In this document: positions 1-9,689 of the stretch, in pieces
Layout: each line of letters begins with the position of its first letter
Numbering within the stretch: the first letter of the stretch is position 1
NCBI GenBank assembly: GCA_041745765.1
Contig: JBGTIH010000117.1
Location: 32,414 to 96,413 of the forward strand
Source of the DNA: JAHCHG01 sp041745765
GTDB lineage: Bacteria; Acidobacteriota; Blastocatellia; Pyrinomonadales; Pyrinomonadaceae
DNA: 64,000 nt
Direction: 5' to 3'
Translations under genes and position numbers: made by a program
Notes under the pieces: model-generated
The model's database searches: none
Seen by the model: only the letters and a program-made list of their open reading frames with translations
What the model was told of the DNA's origin: nothing

Positions 1-316
1 CGAGCGGAATTTTTATGCCGTCGCGTTTATGGGCGTGTCTTTCGCGAGCGTGATCCACCAAAATCCGGCGCATCGCCTGCGAAGCAACGCCGAAAAATTG
101 TCCGCGATTTTCCCAATCAACCGAATGTTGATTGACCAATTTCAGATATGCTTCGTGAACGAGCGCGGTTGTCGGCAAAGTCTCGGCGTATTCATTCTGC
201 AGCAGACGATGTGCGACGCGCCGGAGCTCGTCATAAACAATCGGCAAAAGCTGATCCAGCGATTCCTTCTTTCCGCTCTTCCAATCCTGCAAAAGTCTCG
301 TAACTTCGTGCGCCAT
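1..316 (-). CDS. ECF-type RNA polymerase sigma factor (3' end outside window)
   Basis: The minus strand encodes about 105 residues from an ATG at 316 and runs off the window edge, so the C-terminal part is missing. The start MAHEVTRLLQDW, then YDELRRVAHRLL, TTALVHEAYLKL and MRRILVDHARERHAHKR are typical of sigma region 2 in the ECF-like family described by TIGR02999, common in Acidobacteriota and Planctomycetes. It should direct RNA polymerase to a dedicated promoter set. It lies divergent to the exported-protein run that starts at 407, which makes that run a possible target, but this is inference. Region 4 is not visible. Confidence 0.88.
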   Translation of the reverse strand, partial: MAHEVTRLLQDWKSGKKESLDQLLPIVYDELRRVAHRLLQNEYAETLPTTALVHEAYLKLVNQHSVDWENRGQFFGVASQAMRRILVDHARERHAHKRDGIKIPL

Positions 317-406
317 AAAATTTTTTGATTTCTTGAAAAATTTTAGCAGAACTTCCGCGTTTATGTATAGAAACATTTTTTCCGAAGAGGAGCATTAAAA
401 CAGATT

Positions 407-1675
407 ATGTTAAATCGAACAATTTCAATTTTCTTGATTTTAGCAATTTCAGCCTTTCCGGCTTTTGCCGACTACAAAATTTCTCAGCAAACAATTATCG
501 AAACTATGACTGTCGAAAATACAGTTTACTCGAAAGGCGTTCGTGAACGGCGTGAATCGAAAATCGATTTTGGCGGAGATGCCCAAAAAGCGGCAATGAT
601 GGCAAGTATGCTGCCGAATTTTATCGAGATTTCTCAATGCGATTTGAAGCAGGACGTAACGCTCAGCGAGGCGAAAAAATCGTATTTTGTTGATTATTAC
701 GATTGGTCGAGTTTGCCGCCCGAAATTCAAAAACGGCGACCGAATCAAAAAATCGTAATAAAAGGAACTTCGACGGTTTCTTCGGTTGTGATTGATTCAG
801 GCAAGACTCAGATGATGTTCGGTTTTAAGGCGCGATGGCTCAAAAATGTGGTTACTGTTGAAAATTCGGCAGATTCCTGCGATGGGAAACAGAACGTGAA
901 ACTTGAAACGGAAGGCTGGTTTATAAAACTGTCGCTCGAACAGGAATCTTGCAAAGTGCCGCGAACTCCCGGAGAAGTCCGCGGATATTGTCGCCCTGCA
1001 ATCATTGTCAAATCCGCGCAAAATCCGGGATTTCTTCTCGAAGGCACGACGAAAATATATGATAACAATAAACTTCAGGGAACAACGAACATCAAAACGA
1101 CCGCGCTTTCCAAAGCGACGCTTGACCAATCATTGTTTGAAATTCCCAAAGATTGGACTGAAGTTGATACGCTTTCCGAATTGATGCCGGGTTTTTCAAA
1201 TGTCGCGCGGGATAATTCGGCAACGACAATTATCGGCAATTCCAACAAAAATTCGTCTGTGAAAACCATCGCCATTGATTTCTTTTCGGGCAACGCTTCC
1301 AAAGTTAATCAGGATGAGCTGCGCGGCTATATTTCCCAAAAAGTTTCCGCCGCCGGTTTTAGCGGTTTTCCGATAAATTCACAAGCCGAAATTACTTCGG
1401 GAAAATTTGCCAATGTCATCGGCGTCGAGCTTAAAAAAGTCAAAGAATCGGGCGGCGCAAAAATTGGCGGACTCTTCGGCAAAGTTACGGGCAGCAGCGA
1501 TGCCGCCAAACTCGGCGATTCCGAAGCCGAAATTGTCATGACGATTTACGCAAGCGACGGCAAAACCGTGGTTGCCAGTATGACCGCCGCCGAAAAAGTT
1601 AAGGGCAAAGGAAACGATGCCGTTAAAGCCGCGATTGATAAAATTTTAAGCGGTTTATTGGAAAAAATTAAATAG
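407..1675 (+). CDS. Exported protein of unknown function
   Basis: This 422-residue protein starts with a signal peptide (hydrophobic LNRTISIFLILAISAFPAFA, cleavage near residue 21). The mature part has a beta-rich N-terminal half with paired cysteines and a C-terminal stretch rich in Ala, Gly and Lys (about residues 290-420). I do not recognise the family with certainty; the layout resembles exported DUF4412-like proteins. It is the first gene of a same-strand run to 9689 with gaps of 14-94 nt, suggesting co-transcription with other exported orphan proteins. Confidence 0.75.
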   Translation: MLNRTISIFLILAISAFPAFADYKISQQTIIETMTVENTVYSKGVRERRESKIDFGGDAQKAAMMASMLPNFIEISQCDLKQDVTLSEAKKSYFVDYYDWSSLPPEIQKRRPNQKIVIKGTSTVSSVVIDSGKTQMMFGFKARWLKNVVTVENSADSCDGKQNVKLETEGWFIKLSLEQESCKVPRTPGEVRGYCRPAIIVKSAQNPGFLLEGTTKIYDNNKLQGTTNIKTTALSKATLDQSLFEIPKDWTEVDTLSELMPGFSNVARDNSATTIIGNSNKNSSVKTIAIDFFSGNASKVNQDELRGYISQKVSAAGFSGFPINSQAEITSGKFANVIGVELKKVKESGGAKIGGLFGKVTGSSDAAKLGDSEAEIVMTIYASDGKTVVASMTAAEKVKGKGNDAVKAAIDKILSGLLEKIK

Positions 1676-1680
1676 GAAAT

Positions 1681-1766
1681 CATCCACGAAGTTTCACGAA
1701 GAAAACACGAAGAAAAAAAATAAATTTTAACAATTTTCGTGCCCACTTCGTGAAACTTCGCGGATG
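1681..1766. repeat. Imperfect inverted repeat between two genes
   Basis: A 21-nt arm at 1681-1701 (begins catccacgaagtttc) is matched in inverted orientation by 1746-1766 (ends acttcgcggatg) with one mismatch. The spacer is A/T-rich. The right arm covers the first possible ATG (1764) of the next gene. The sequence type is like the short palindromic repeats scattered elsewhere in this window. It may act as a processing hairpin or an attenuating structure inside the operon. Confidence 0.75.
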
Positions 1767-3923
1767 AAAAATAAAACTATGAAACGAATTTCTACTTTAA
1801 CTTTGGTTTTCTTGATATTTGCGAGTTGCAGTTTGATTTTTGCTCAACGCCAGATCACCAATACGCCGCCGCCGGAACCGAAATTAGAAATACTTGAAAG
1901 CCAGAATGCGCTCGATAATTTTTCCGAAAAAGGTTTGCCTGAAGCCTATATTATCGGAAAAAATCGTTCGGACGAACTGGCGGAATGGTTGGCAAAAGAA
2001 ATCTCGAAATATGATAATGAATCGCTCCCGGTGCTGATTGCCGCTCTGCAAAAAGCCGGTTTTTATATCATTGACCAAAACCAAAAGATTCTTTATAAAC
2101 CGACTTCCACCTATGATTTGGAGATGTCTTTTTATGATTTCGAGGTGGTCGGAATGCTTAAAACCTCTGCGCTGGGAACAACCACGACCATCAAAAAACT
2201 GGCGGAAGTCCTTTCGCAAAACAACCGCCAAATTCCTGCCGAAAATCTCGGAAAAGCGATTTTGGATGATTTACGAAAAGCGAGAAATTCAAAAGATATG
2301 CGGATTCGTTTTGCCGCTAAATTGATTTTCGAACTCGGCAAAAATTCGGCTAAACCCGCTGATTTAAACGTAACTTCGCCGGAAACTTCCGAGATAAACC
2401 TGATTCAAGCCTCTTTGATCGAGCGCATCTTGCTTGGCGATTTGATTGATTCTTACGCCAAACTCGTCGCCGGAAATAATCGAAACGGCGATTTGTTCAG
2501 AGAAAATACGATTCGTTTTATCAATGCCGATTTTTTAATTTCCAACAGCCTTTGCGATTCGTGGGACGATCTGACAACGCTTCAAAATACCGGAAAAAAT
2601 GCGTATCAATCGGTCGAAAAACTTTCATTCTTTGAAAAAACGCTCGACGAATGCGAAATGCTCGGCGATAAAAAAGCGGTTGACGAATGCAGAGCGCGCA
2701 AAGCAAATCAATCACGTCGGCAGTTTTTGGAAATTTTCGGAAAAAATCTAAGACTTGCCATTATTTCTTTAGCCTCGATTAAATTGAAATCCGCCTCGCA
2801 AAACATAAAAATCGAACTGAAAGTTCAAGACCCGATTCCGCTGGTGAGAACAAAATCAGCCGTCAATGCGGGCGAAACCCGTGATGTAACGGCGAAATTT
2901 ACAATGGAATGGGCAGCGGCGGAAAAGGCTGTCCAAGCCGGTTGTCTAGACAAATTGGTTGCCGCTTCAAATCCGAAATTCGACATTTTGGAATCGCCTT
3001 CGTTGGAGGGAAAAAAAGTTGAGTGGATATTGGTTTCAGAGGACGGTGCCGATTTGGGCGACGATTCGATTAAATTAAGCAGTCAAAGCGATAAACTGTC
3101 GGGGCAAACCGGAGAAAGCATCGTCAGCGTTATCGGCAAGCCGCAGACGGAAGATTTAATTAACAGAAAAACTTATGCAACGCCGCACACTGCTTATTTG
3201 ATGGTTACGATCGGCGAAAACCGGGCGGTTTTAGGCTCAAAGGGCGTTCGCGTTCCCGTTCGGGATTGGATTCCCTGCACGGACGATTGGAGCGGCACAA
3301 TCGAATATGAACGAAGTTATGAGAAGACATATATTATGAAATCAACGCGTCAAAGTAACGGTAACGGAACGGGCGACGGGATTAGAAAATATAAATTCAT
3401 CGAGGAAGCCCAAATTAAACTCAATCCGCGCAAACCTGAAGAAATGAAGACAAAACCGCCGAATCCGGCGAATATGTATATCTTTTATTTGTTGGAAGAT
3501 ATTTTTGAGGGCGTTCGTGAAAACGATCCGTGTTGCGGACAAACCGAAGGCAGTTTTACGACAAAATTCAAAAAAGGAAGAAAAGAATGGTTTACGGGAC
3601 CGCTTCAAAGACCGTTTTCAATCAATTCCCGGTCGGGTGAACGCGATTTCAGTTTAGGATTTAACGCTTCGACCGGAATGTTTAAGATGACCGAACTCAA
3701 TATTGATGAAGTTACCGACACCAATTGCGATTTAGAAGAACTTGCGCCGCTCGATCAGCGTGAAAAAATAAACTCTTCATTCGATATGCAGCTCGAATCG
3801 GGTCGCTACGGGAAGAGATTCGTCGGCACGGCAGGCGAGGGTTTTTACGGCACAAAAGAGCTTAATTTGCCGGATGGAACGAAAGTAACCTGGAAATGGA
3901 ACTTATATCGTTGTCGAGATTAA
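1764..3923 (+). CDS. Large exported protein of unknown function
   Basis: This protein of 719 residues has an N-terminal signal sequence ending around SCSLIFA-Q. Two starts are possible: ATG 1764, inside an inverted repeat, and ATG 1779, which gives a tighter signal peptide (MKRISTLTLVF). Neither has a good ribosome binding site. The N-terminal third looks alpha-helical and charged; the C-terminal half contains scattered cysteines (DECEMLGDKKAVDEC, NDPCCGQ, DTNCDLEE) and beta-rich segments. No family is recognised. It is expected to act in the periplasm or outside the outer membrane. It lies 88 nt after the preceding exported protein and 32 nt before the next. Confidence 0.75.
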   Translation: MKNKTMKRISTLTLVFLIFASCSLIFAQRQITNTPPPEPKLEILESQNALDNFSEKGLPEAYIIGKNRSDELAEWLAKEISKYDNESLPVLIAALQKAGFYIIDQNQKILYKPTSTYDLEMSFYDFEVVGMLKTSALGTTTTIKKLAEVLSQNNRQIPAENLGKAILDDLRKARNSKDMRIRFAAKLIFELGKNSAKPADLNVTSPETSEINLIQASLIERILLGDLIDSYAKLVAGNNRNGDLFRENTIRFINADFLISNSLCDSWDDLTTLQNTGKNAYQSVEKLSFFEKTLDECEMLGDKKAVDECRARKANQSRRQFLEIFGKNLRLAIISLASIKLKSASQNIKIELKVQDPIPLVRTKSAVNAGETRDVTAKFTMEWAAAEKAVQAGCLDKLVAASNPKFDILESPSLEGKKVEWILVSEDGADLGDDSIKLSSQSDKLSGQTGESIVSVIGKPQTEDLINRKTYATPHTAYLMVTIGENRAVLGSKGVRVPVRDWIPCTDDWSGTIEYERSYEKTYIMKSTRQSNGNGTGDGIRKYKFIEEAQIKLNPRKPEEMKTKPPNPANMYIFYLLEDIFEGVRENDPCCGQTEGSFTTKFKKGRKEWFTGPLQRPFSINSRSGERDFSLGFNASTGMFKMTELNIDEVTDTNCDLEELAPLDQREKINSSFDMQLESGRYGKRFVGTAGEGFYGTKELNLPDGTKVTWKWNLYRCRD

Positions 3924-3955
3924 TATACGAAACCTAACGGATAAGAAATGAAATA

Positions 3956-5854
3956 ATGAAAGTTCGAACTTATATTCAATTATTTTTATCAATTTTTTTT
4001 GTCTCGGCGAGTTTCAATTCGGCTTTCGCCCAATCTTTTTGCAATGCGGCGGGCAAAGCCTTAGCCGCTAAATCTTCGCTGCCGTGGAAACTTCGTCCCG
4101 AAACAAAAAGGGGAAATTGGGCAACGGCGATGAAGCCCGTCATTCAGGAAATGCAAAGAATCTTTCCGCAGCCGCCGAAAGGTTTGGAAATTACTCACGG
4201 AATTTTTGACGCGATGAACGTCAGAGCAGCTTCGCCGAATGATATTCAGTACTACGAAGGCTTTTTTATGATAAAGAACATCGTTTGTTCTTTTTATAAA
4301 GGCAAAAACGAGATCGCGCCCGAAGGCGAAACGGGAAACTGGATTTATTTTCGAGTGAACGATTTCAAAGGATTCGCCAAGAATGCCAATTCAGGTGATT
4401 TTGTTTTGGCTTCGACCGATTTACCATTGATTTTATCGGGCGATCTACGTATCAAGGAGAACATCAACGGACTAAAGAGCATCTACTTTTTCAACGAAAA
4501 CGATGAGCCGGAATTCGCCGGCTGGTATTTTTCCGAAAATAAAGCTCTTCCATATCGTCGGATAACTAAATTTGAATTTGCCGAATCTTATCGGGATTAT
4601 TGGCTCAAAAAAACCGGCGAGGAAATTAAAAGACTCGAAGGCGTATTGGCAACTTCAAATAAAACTTTTGCCCGCGTTTCGGCTGAAAAAGGAATAATGA
4701 CCGAAGCGGAAAAACAAAACTTCTTTCAAAGTCTCCGCGAAGGCGACAAAAAAACACAGCAATATATTGACCAATATACAGCAAAACGCGAAGATTCCAT
4801 TAGATTTACGGACAAGATATTGAAAGCTCCCGATGCACAAACTGAGGCTTTTATCACAAATTCCAACGAAATCTTTAATCAGCCAAGCGAAATTCGATTC
4901 GGGAACGGAAAGGGAAAAGGGAGATATATTTACGTCGCAAACCGGAATTTTTACGATCCCAAATTACCGAAATGGCAACCGCAAGTCGTAGTCGTCGAGC
5001 TCCGTAAAGAAGGAGATTCACCTGCCAAAATCGGTTTTGCAAAAAAATTCGAAGACGAATTCGATTTCAACGTGATTCGCAAATTGGTCGGAATGAAACC
5101 GTTGCCGAAATCGCCGACAATCTCGACTTTAGGCAACACGCCGGACAGAAACACGAGCAGGAAAATCGAAAACGCTAACATTGAAGAAGCACGCGGCGTA
5201 CTGTTTTCCGAAGATTTTTCGACAAATCAAATCGGACAAGCCCCGACAAAATGGACGGTCAGCAACAACACGGGAATCGTTAAAAACAACATCGGTCAAC
5301 CCGGAAACTGGCTGGCAATCAGCAAGGAAGGTCTGTTTTTCCCTGATTATGCGGTCTTGGCATTACCGAAAAATTTCATGCTCGAATTTGATGTCAGTTG
5401 GAATAAAAATATTTCGTATTACAGTCCGAGTTTTTATTTTCACATCGGCGCGGCTCCATACGACAACACTTTGAAACGCTATGACCGCAGACTGGTCAAC
5501 ATAAATTCATCCAATTCGGCGAAAATGGATCGAGTCGCGCTGTGGATTGATCCGCATTGGAACGATGAAAACGGGCGTTACGGCTTGCAGGTTTTTGATG
5601 CTCGCGGCGGGCAGCAATTCGATACAGCCGAAAAAACGCAGATTTTTTATAAAAATAAAAACCTCGTCAAAGTAAAACTCGTCCGCCAAGGGGCAATGCT
5701 GACGGTCTATTTCAACGGAACAAAAATAACGGAAGATGTCGTTCGTTTGAGCGAAAACATTCGTTGGAACTTTTTCGGCTTCGGCGTTGATAACGCGCCA
5801 AATGCAGAGCAAGGCGATGAATTTTATGTAAGCAATATTCGTTTAACTAAATAA
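3956..5854 (+). CDS. Exported protein with C-terminal LamG/concanavalin-like domain
   Basis: This 632-residue protein has a signal peptide (about residues 1-26, ending SAFA-Q). The first 400 residues have no recognised fold. The C-terminal part, about 415-632, starts with LFSEDFSTNQIGQAPTKW and continues with alternating hydrophobic strands and a closing EFYVSNIRLTK. This is the pattern of a laminin-G or concanavalin-type jelly roll, which often binds glycans. It sits in the middle of the exported-protein run, 14 nt before the next gene. The fold assignment comes from pattern only; there are no visible catalytic residues. Confidence 0.7.
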   Translation: MKVRTYIQLFLSIFFVSASFNSAFAQSFCNAAGKALAAKSSLPWKLRPETKRGNWATAMKPVIQEMQRIFPQPPKGLEITHGIFDAMNVRAASPNDIQYYEGFFMIKNIVCSFYKGKNEIAPEGETGNWIYFRVNDFKGFAKNANSGDFVLASTDLPLILSGDLRIKENINGLKSIYFFNENDEPEFAGWYFSENKALPYRRITKFEFAESYRDYWLKKTGEEIKRLEGVLATSNKTFARVSAEKGIMTEAEKQNFFQSLREGDKKTQQYIDQYTAKREDSIRFTDKILKAPDAQTEAFITNSNEIFNQPSEIRFGNGKGKGRYIYVANRNFYDPKLPKWQPQVVVVELRKEGDSPAKIGFAKKFEDEFDFNVIRKLVGMKPLPKSPTISTLGNTPDRNTSRKIENANIEEARGVLFSEDFSTNQIGQAPTKWTVSNNTGIVKNNIGQPGNWLAISKEGLFFPDYAVLALPKNFMLEFDVSWNKNISYYSPSFYFHIGAAPYDNTLKRYDRRLVNINSSNSAKMDRVALWIDPHWNDENGRYGLQVFDARGGQQFDTAEKTQIFYKNKNLVKVKLVRQGAMLTVYFNGTKITEDVVRLSENIRWNFFGFGVDNAPNAEQGDEFYVSNIRLTK

Positions 5855-5868
5855 ATCAAGAGGTAATT

Positions 5869-7071
5869 ATGAAAAATATTTTAATTTTATCGGTGTCGTT
5901 TGTCTTTATCGCACTTTTCGGAAGCAATGTTCATCCTCAAAATACAAAAACGACACAAACTGCGACAGACTTGCAGTCCGAAACTGCAGAAAAAATTAAA
6001 CAACTGTTGAGGCAAAACGATTCGCAAAGAAACTCGGGGACAAAAAACCCTTCAAAAAACTATGCGGGTTTTAAGCCGATTCCTTCCGAAAATCTCAAAT
6101 TAATCGCCGATGAATTGGGTAAAACGGCGGAAGAAAAAGCGATGTTTCGGCAGCTTTTTACCGTCACTAAACAAGGCTTTGAAGCGGAAGCCAATGCCAA
6201 AGGAATAAAAAACAACCTTGCCGCCGCGATGACTTTTTTAATGGCAACTGCGGTAATGGTTTATCACCAATCGCCGGAGCCGTCCGATGCGGCAACGGAA
6301 AAACTTTTTCGCGGATTAAATTCAATGTTTGACGAAATGCCTGAAATGGCAAGCGTTTCCGCTAAAGATAAACAGTTTTTATACGATCTTTACCTCAGTT
6401 ACGGGGGGCTTATTTGGGTGAGTTATGAAGAAGCAAAAGCATCCAACGATAAAAAATCAATTGATACGGTTCGGGTTTTCGCCAGTTCAGCGTTATTGGA
6501 TTTGTTCAAAATTGATGCAAATGACATTTATTTTGAAGGCGATACTTTGATATTTAAGAACGCTCAGACCTCAAATCAAATGTCTCAAAACATCGCTCCG
6601 CAACAATCTGTAAACAGTTACGGAATCACAAAATACACAACCAATTTCGACGACGGATGGGTTGCTACGCCTTCGGTTGATTACGTTCGCGTCGTAAAAA
6701 ATGACGTTGAAGTTCGACTTTACTTTCCCGATGCACAGATTGATGGCAGAAAGCCGCAAAACACCAACAGTTTTGAGCCTTATTACTGGGATGTATTTGT
6801 AAAACCCGCCTTCAACGTCAAACAAGTTTTCATCCGCGAAAAAGAACAATACAGTATGGGGCAATCGGACAATTTGGAAGCCGCAGCCACCGATAAACAA
6901 ACGGGCAAAAACCGATATGTCGGTATGGGAATCGCCTTTTTTAATGGAAGCTGCTGGACAATTGTCGTTAATGCACCGGACAAAAACACTTATTATTCGA
7001 TGTTTCCAAACGATGCAAGCCTTAAAAAGATGCTGACTACAATAAGTTTGGCGTTGCACAACAGGATTTGA
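5869..7071 (+). CDS. Exported paralogue A, upstream part of a frameshifted gene
   Basis: The readable 400-residue product has a signal peptide and a helical core (KNNLAAAMTFLMATAVMVY, SVSAKDKQFLYDLYLS, SSALLDLFKIDANDI), followed by a beta-rich domain. It is a clear paralogue of the protein at 7522-9135. The core resembles proteins annotated as DUF6683, which I could not verify. The last nine residues (SLALHNRI and stop) do not match the paralogue because the frame is lost near 7041. Adding one A to the AA at 7041-7042 restores MLTTNKFGVAQQDLIGKW, matching MLNANRFAVTAQDLVGTW. This is either a real mutation or a sequencing error. Confidence 0.8.
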   Translation: MKNILILSVSFVFIALFGSNVHPQNTKTTQTATDLQSETAEKIKQLLRQNDSQRNSGTKNPSKNYAGFKPIPSENLKLIADELGKTAEEKAMFRQLFTVTKQGFEAEANAKGIKNNLAAAMTFLMATAVMVYHQSPEPSDAATEKLFRGLNSMFDEMPEMASVSAKDKQFLYDLYLSYGGLIWVSYEEAKASNDKKSIDTVRVFASSALLDLFKIDANDIYFEGDTLIFKNAQTSNQMSQNIAPQQSVNSYGITKYTTNFDDGWVATPSVDYVRVVKNDVEVRLYFPDAQIDGRKPQNTNSFEPYYWDVFVKPAFNVKQVFIREKEQYSMGQSDNLEAAATDKQTGKNRYVGMGIAFFNGSCWTIVVNAPDKNTYYSMFPNDASLKKMLTTISLALHNRI

Positions 7072-7427
7072 TTGGAAAATGGAGCAGTTTTAACGCCGCA
7101 AGCATAGAATATTACAACATTTACACGGGTGATAATGTCGGGATGGCAACCGCTTCAACCAATGATTCTTTTGTTTTTAACAGCAACGGAACTTATCAAA
7201 GCGAACACGCCGGAACCAGCACTTTCCGTGGTTCACTGGCTTATGGCAAAACAAACTACAAAGGAACTTTCCGCGTAAATGATTGGAATTTAACCGCATC
7301 CAACCGCGGAGCAAATGATCCCGGAGAATTTTCCTGCCAATTGGAAGCGGTAAAAGGCGGGTTTATGCTGAGTCTCGTGAGTAAAAAATTCAGCGGTATG
7401 AAGATGAAACTTTTCAAAGTTAAATAA
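7068..7427 (+). pseudogene. Displaced C-terminal domain of paralogue A
   Basis: This frame encodes the missing C-terminal domain of the 5869 gene, ending LEAVKGGFMLSLVSKKFSG and KLFKVK, and aligns with the end of the 7522-9135 protein (LVAVRGGFLLVMTD, YTLFKKN). Only a weak TTG at 7068 could start it, and it overlaps the upstream stop codon. With one inserted A the combined gene 5869-7427 would encode 519 residues, close to the 537 of its paralogue. I read it as a frameshifted remainder, not an independent gene, although re-initiation at the overlap cannot be excluded. Confidence 0.8.
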
Positions 7428-7521
7428 AAGCCGGAAAGATTCGGATGCCCGCAATTCAAGCGAATTTTGCTATCGCAATCTGATGCGGATTCATAATTGA
7501 TATTTTTTTTGTGAGGTAAAT

Positions 7522-9135
7522 ATGAAAAATCGAAATTACATAATTTTGGTAATACTTTTTGTTTTGGTGAGTTTTAGCACGACTAAATCTCAAACTTATA
7601 ATTCTAACGCCGACGGTTTCAACGGCGGTTACGGACAAGTGTATCAAACATTCGGTCTCGCCCAGTCAACTCTCAGTATGCAGCAGAATACCGAAATGCA
7701 GATTCAAAGGGCAATTATTCAACAGGCATCAAAGCAGAATATAGTTTCTCGCCCGAAAACGAATTTTTCTAAAAGTCTCGCTATTTTTACGCCCGCTGCA
7801 TCGGCTGACAATTTCAAAATAATTGCCGATACGGTCGGTCAAGATGCGGAACAAAAAGCATTGTTCAAACAACTATTTGTCGAAACTAAAAAAGGTTTCG
7901 AGGCGGAAATGACTCCGTCGGGGAGAAAAAACAACCTAGCCGCCGCGATGACTTTTTTTATTGCAACCACGGTCACAATTTACAACAACGATCCCGAACC
8001 GAGCGAAGAAGCGACAGAAAATCTTTTCAATGCTTTGACCGCGATGTATGACGAAACGCCCGAAATGGGAAATGTTCCGAATAAAGATAAGCAATTTCTG
8101 CACGATACATTTATCAGTTTCAGCGCAATGCCGTTGGCTTTTTATATCGAAGCGAAGGACAAAAATGACCCGGAAATGCTCAAACTCGCACAGGTTGTGG
8201 CGGGAGCTCTGCTGCTGGATATTTTGAAAATCAATCCGAATGACTTACGTTTTGAGGGCAATGCTTTGAAATTTGGGAATGCCCAAAACAAAAATCAAAC
8301 GCCGCCGAATAATAATTCCCAACCACCGTCAAGAAATTACGGAATCACGAAATACACGACAACTTTCGATGACGGCTGGGTGGCGACGGCTCTGAACGAT
8401 TATGTTCAGCTCCAACGAAACGCTACGGAAATGCGGCTTTTTTACGTCAATAAAGAATGGGACGACAGCCGTTTGAATACGGTCGAACCGACCGATCATT
8501 ATTGGAGCAAAACCGTTTCGCCATATTTTAACGTCAGTAATGTTCAAAAATGGGCGGGCGTGGAATATCCGGTTATTTATTTTTTGCAGGCAGACGCGAT
8601 TGATAAAAAAACAGGCAAACAATCTTTCGTTACGATGAAAATTGTTTATGAGGGCGGAGCAAGAGTTATTGTTACAATCGCGCCGAATAGTCCGGCGTAT
8701 CAGCAGCAGTTTGCGCATCCGAATGATTTGAACAAAATGCTCAACGCCAACAGATTTGCGGTAACGGCACAAGACTTAGTCGGCACTTGGATTTCCGGCG
8801 CCGGTGGCGGCGGTTTAGAATTCTACAACTCTGCCGGACAATTTATCGGCTCAAATACACTTTCCCAAGACAATGAATTTATTTTTTCTTCAAACGGCAA
8901 TTATCAGCACATATATAAAAGTGCAAACTTGAACATGGGCAGCAGTCAATTTGCCAAAATCCAATACAACGGCAGATTTTCGGTCGCCGGCGATTGGGAA
9001 ATAACCGCCACCAAACACTACAACGGCAAAACTGCAAAATTCGCCAGTCAATTAGTTGCCGTGCGAGGCGGATTTTTGCTTGTAATGACCGATACCCGCA
9101 ACGATTTGAAATACACGTTATTCAAGAAAAATTAA
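7522..9135 (+). CDS. Exported paralogue B (intact two-domain protein)
   Basis: This 537-residue protein has a signal peptide (NYIILVILFVLVSFSTTKS-Q) and a Gln/Asn-rich linker. The helical core at about 90-250 includes KNNLAAAMTFFIATTVTIYN and NKDKQFLHDTF. A second domain (about 275-410) starts GITKYTTTFDDGWVA. The C-terminal beta domain contains LVGTWISGAGGGGLEFY and resembles a lipocalin-like DUF by pattern only. It is the intact copy of the duplicated family; the preceding copy is frameshifted and a third is decayed near 10003. Function is unknown. It probably acts outside the cytoplasm and is likely co-transcribed with the M23 peptidase gene that follows. Confidence 0.78.
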   Translation: MKNRNYIILVILFVLVSFSTTKSQTYNSNADGFNGGYGQVYQTFGLAQSTLSMQQNTEMQIQRAIIQQASKQNIVSRPKTNFSKSLAIFTPAASADNFKIIADTVGQDAEQKALFKQLFVETKKGFEAEMTPSGRKNNLAAAMTFFIATTVTIYNNDPEPSEEATENLFNALTAMYDETPEMGNVPNKDKQFLHDTFISFSAMPLAFYIEAKDKNDPEMLKLAQVVAGALLLDILKINPNDLRFEGNALKFGNAQNKNQTPPNNNSQPPSRNYGITKYTTTFDDGWVATALNDYVQLQRNATEMRLFYVNKEWDDSRLNTVEPTDHYWSKTVSPYFNVSNVQKWAGVEYPVIYFLQADAIDKKTGKQSFVTMKIVYEGGARVIVTIAPNSPAYQQQFAHPNDLNKMLNANRFAVTAQDLVGTWISGAGGGGLEFYNSAGQFIGSNTLSQDNEFIFSSNGNYQHIYKSANLNMGSSQFAKIQYNGRFSVAGDWEITATKHYNGKTAKFASQLVAVRGGFLLVMTDTRNDLKYTLFKKN

Positions 9136-9191
9136 CTCTGTTTTGACTATCTTGACATTCAAACCATTTGAAATAAAAAAGGAGAATCGAT

Positions 9192-9689
9192 ATGAATTTA
9201 CCTGTTGACGGAAACTATCTAATTATTCGCAATAAAAGTTTTAACAATACTTTTGGTAACGTGCGGACTGATGTTAGCGGCAATCCCAAACCGCATCAAG
9301 GTTGGGATATTGCTTCGCCTTTTGGCTCTCCGGTCTATGCGATTGCCAACGGAGTAATTGAATTCGTCAAAGACGCGGGCGATTACGGTAAGCAAATTTG
9401 TTTGAGTTTTGAGTTCAAAGGCAAAACTTTGTATGCCTTCTATGCACATCTGCAATCCTTTTATGTCCAGATGGGTCAACAAGTTAAAGAAGGTGAGAAG
9501 ATTGGAGTTGTGGGGCAAACCGGAAATGCTGCCGGACAACATCATGCACAATGTCATTTGCATTTTGAAGTCAGAACAAAACTAAATCCGGGTGCGGGGC
9601 TTAGTGACCGGACAGACCCGATAGTCGTGCTTGGAGCAGGTCCGGTGATAGATCTGATTTTTGCAGACTTTCCAAAAATCTTGAAATAA
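9192..9689 (+). CDS. M23-type (LytM) metallopeptidase without signal peptide
   Basis: This 165-residue protein is almost only a LytM/M23 catalytic domain. The zinc ligands are visible as H..D in PHQGWDIASPFGSPVYA and HxH in CHLHFEVR; another conserved His lies in FYAHLQ. The family cuts peptide cross-links in peptidoglycan, usually glycyl or D-Ala bonds. The expected signal peptide is absent, since the protein begins MNLPVDGNYLIIRNKSF. It may be exported by another route, be delivered as a toxin, or have an unseen upstream start. It has a ribosome binding site (aaaggag, near 9178) and lies 56 nt after the exported paralogue. Confidence 0.88.
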   Translation: MNLPVDGNYLIIRNKSFNNTFGNVRTDVSGNPKPHQGWDIASPFGSPVYAIANGVIEFVKDAGDYGKQICLSFEFKGKTLYAFYAHLQSFYVQMGQQVKEGEKIGVVGQTGNAAGQHHAQCHLHFEVRTKLNPGAGLSDRTDPIVVLGAGPVIDLIFADFPKILK

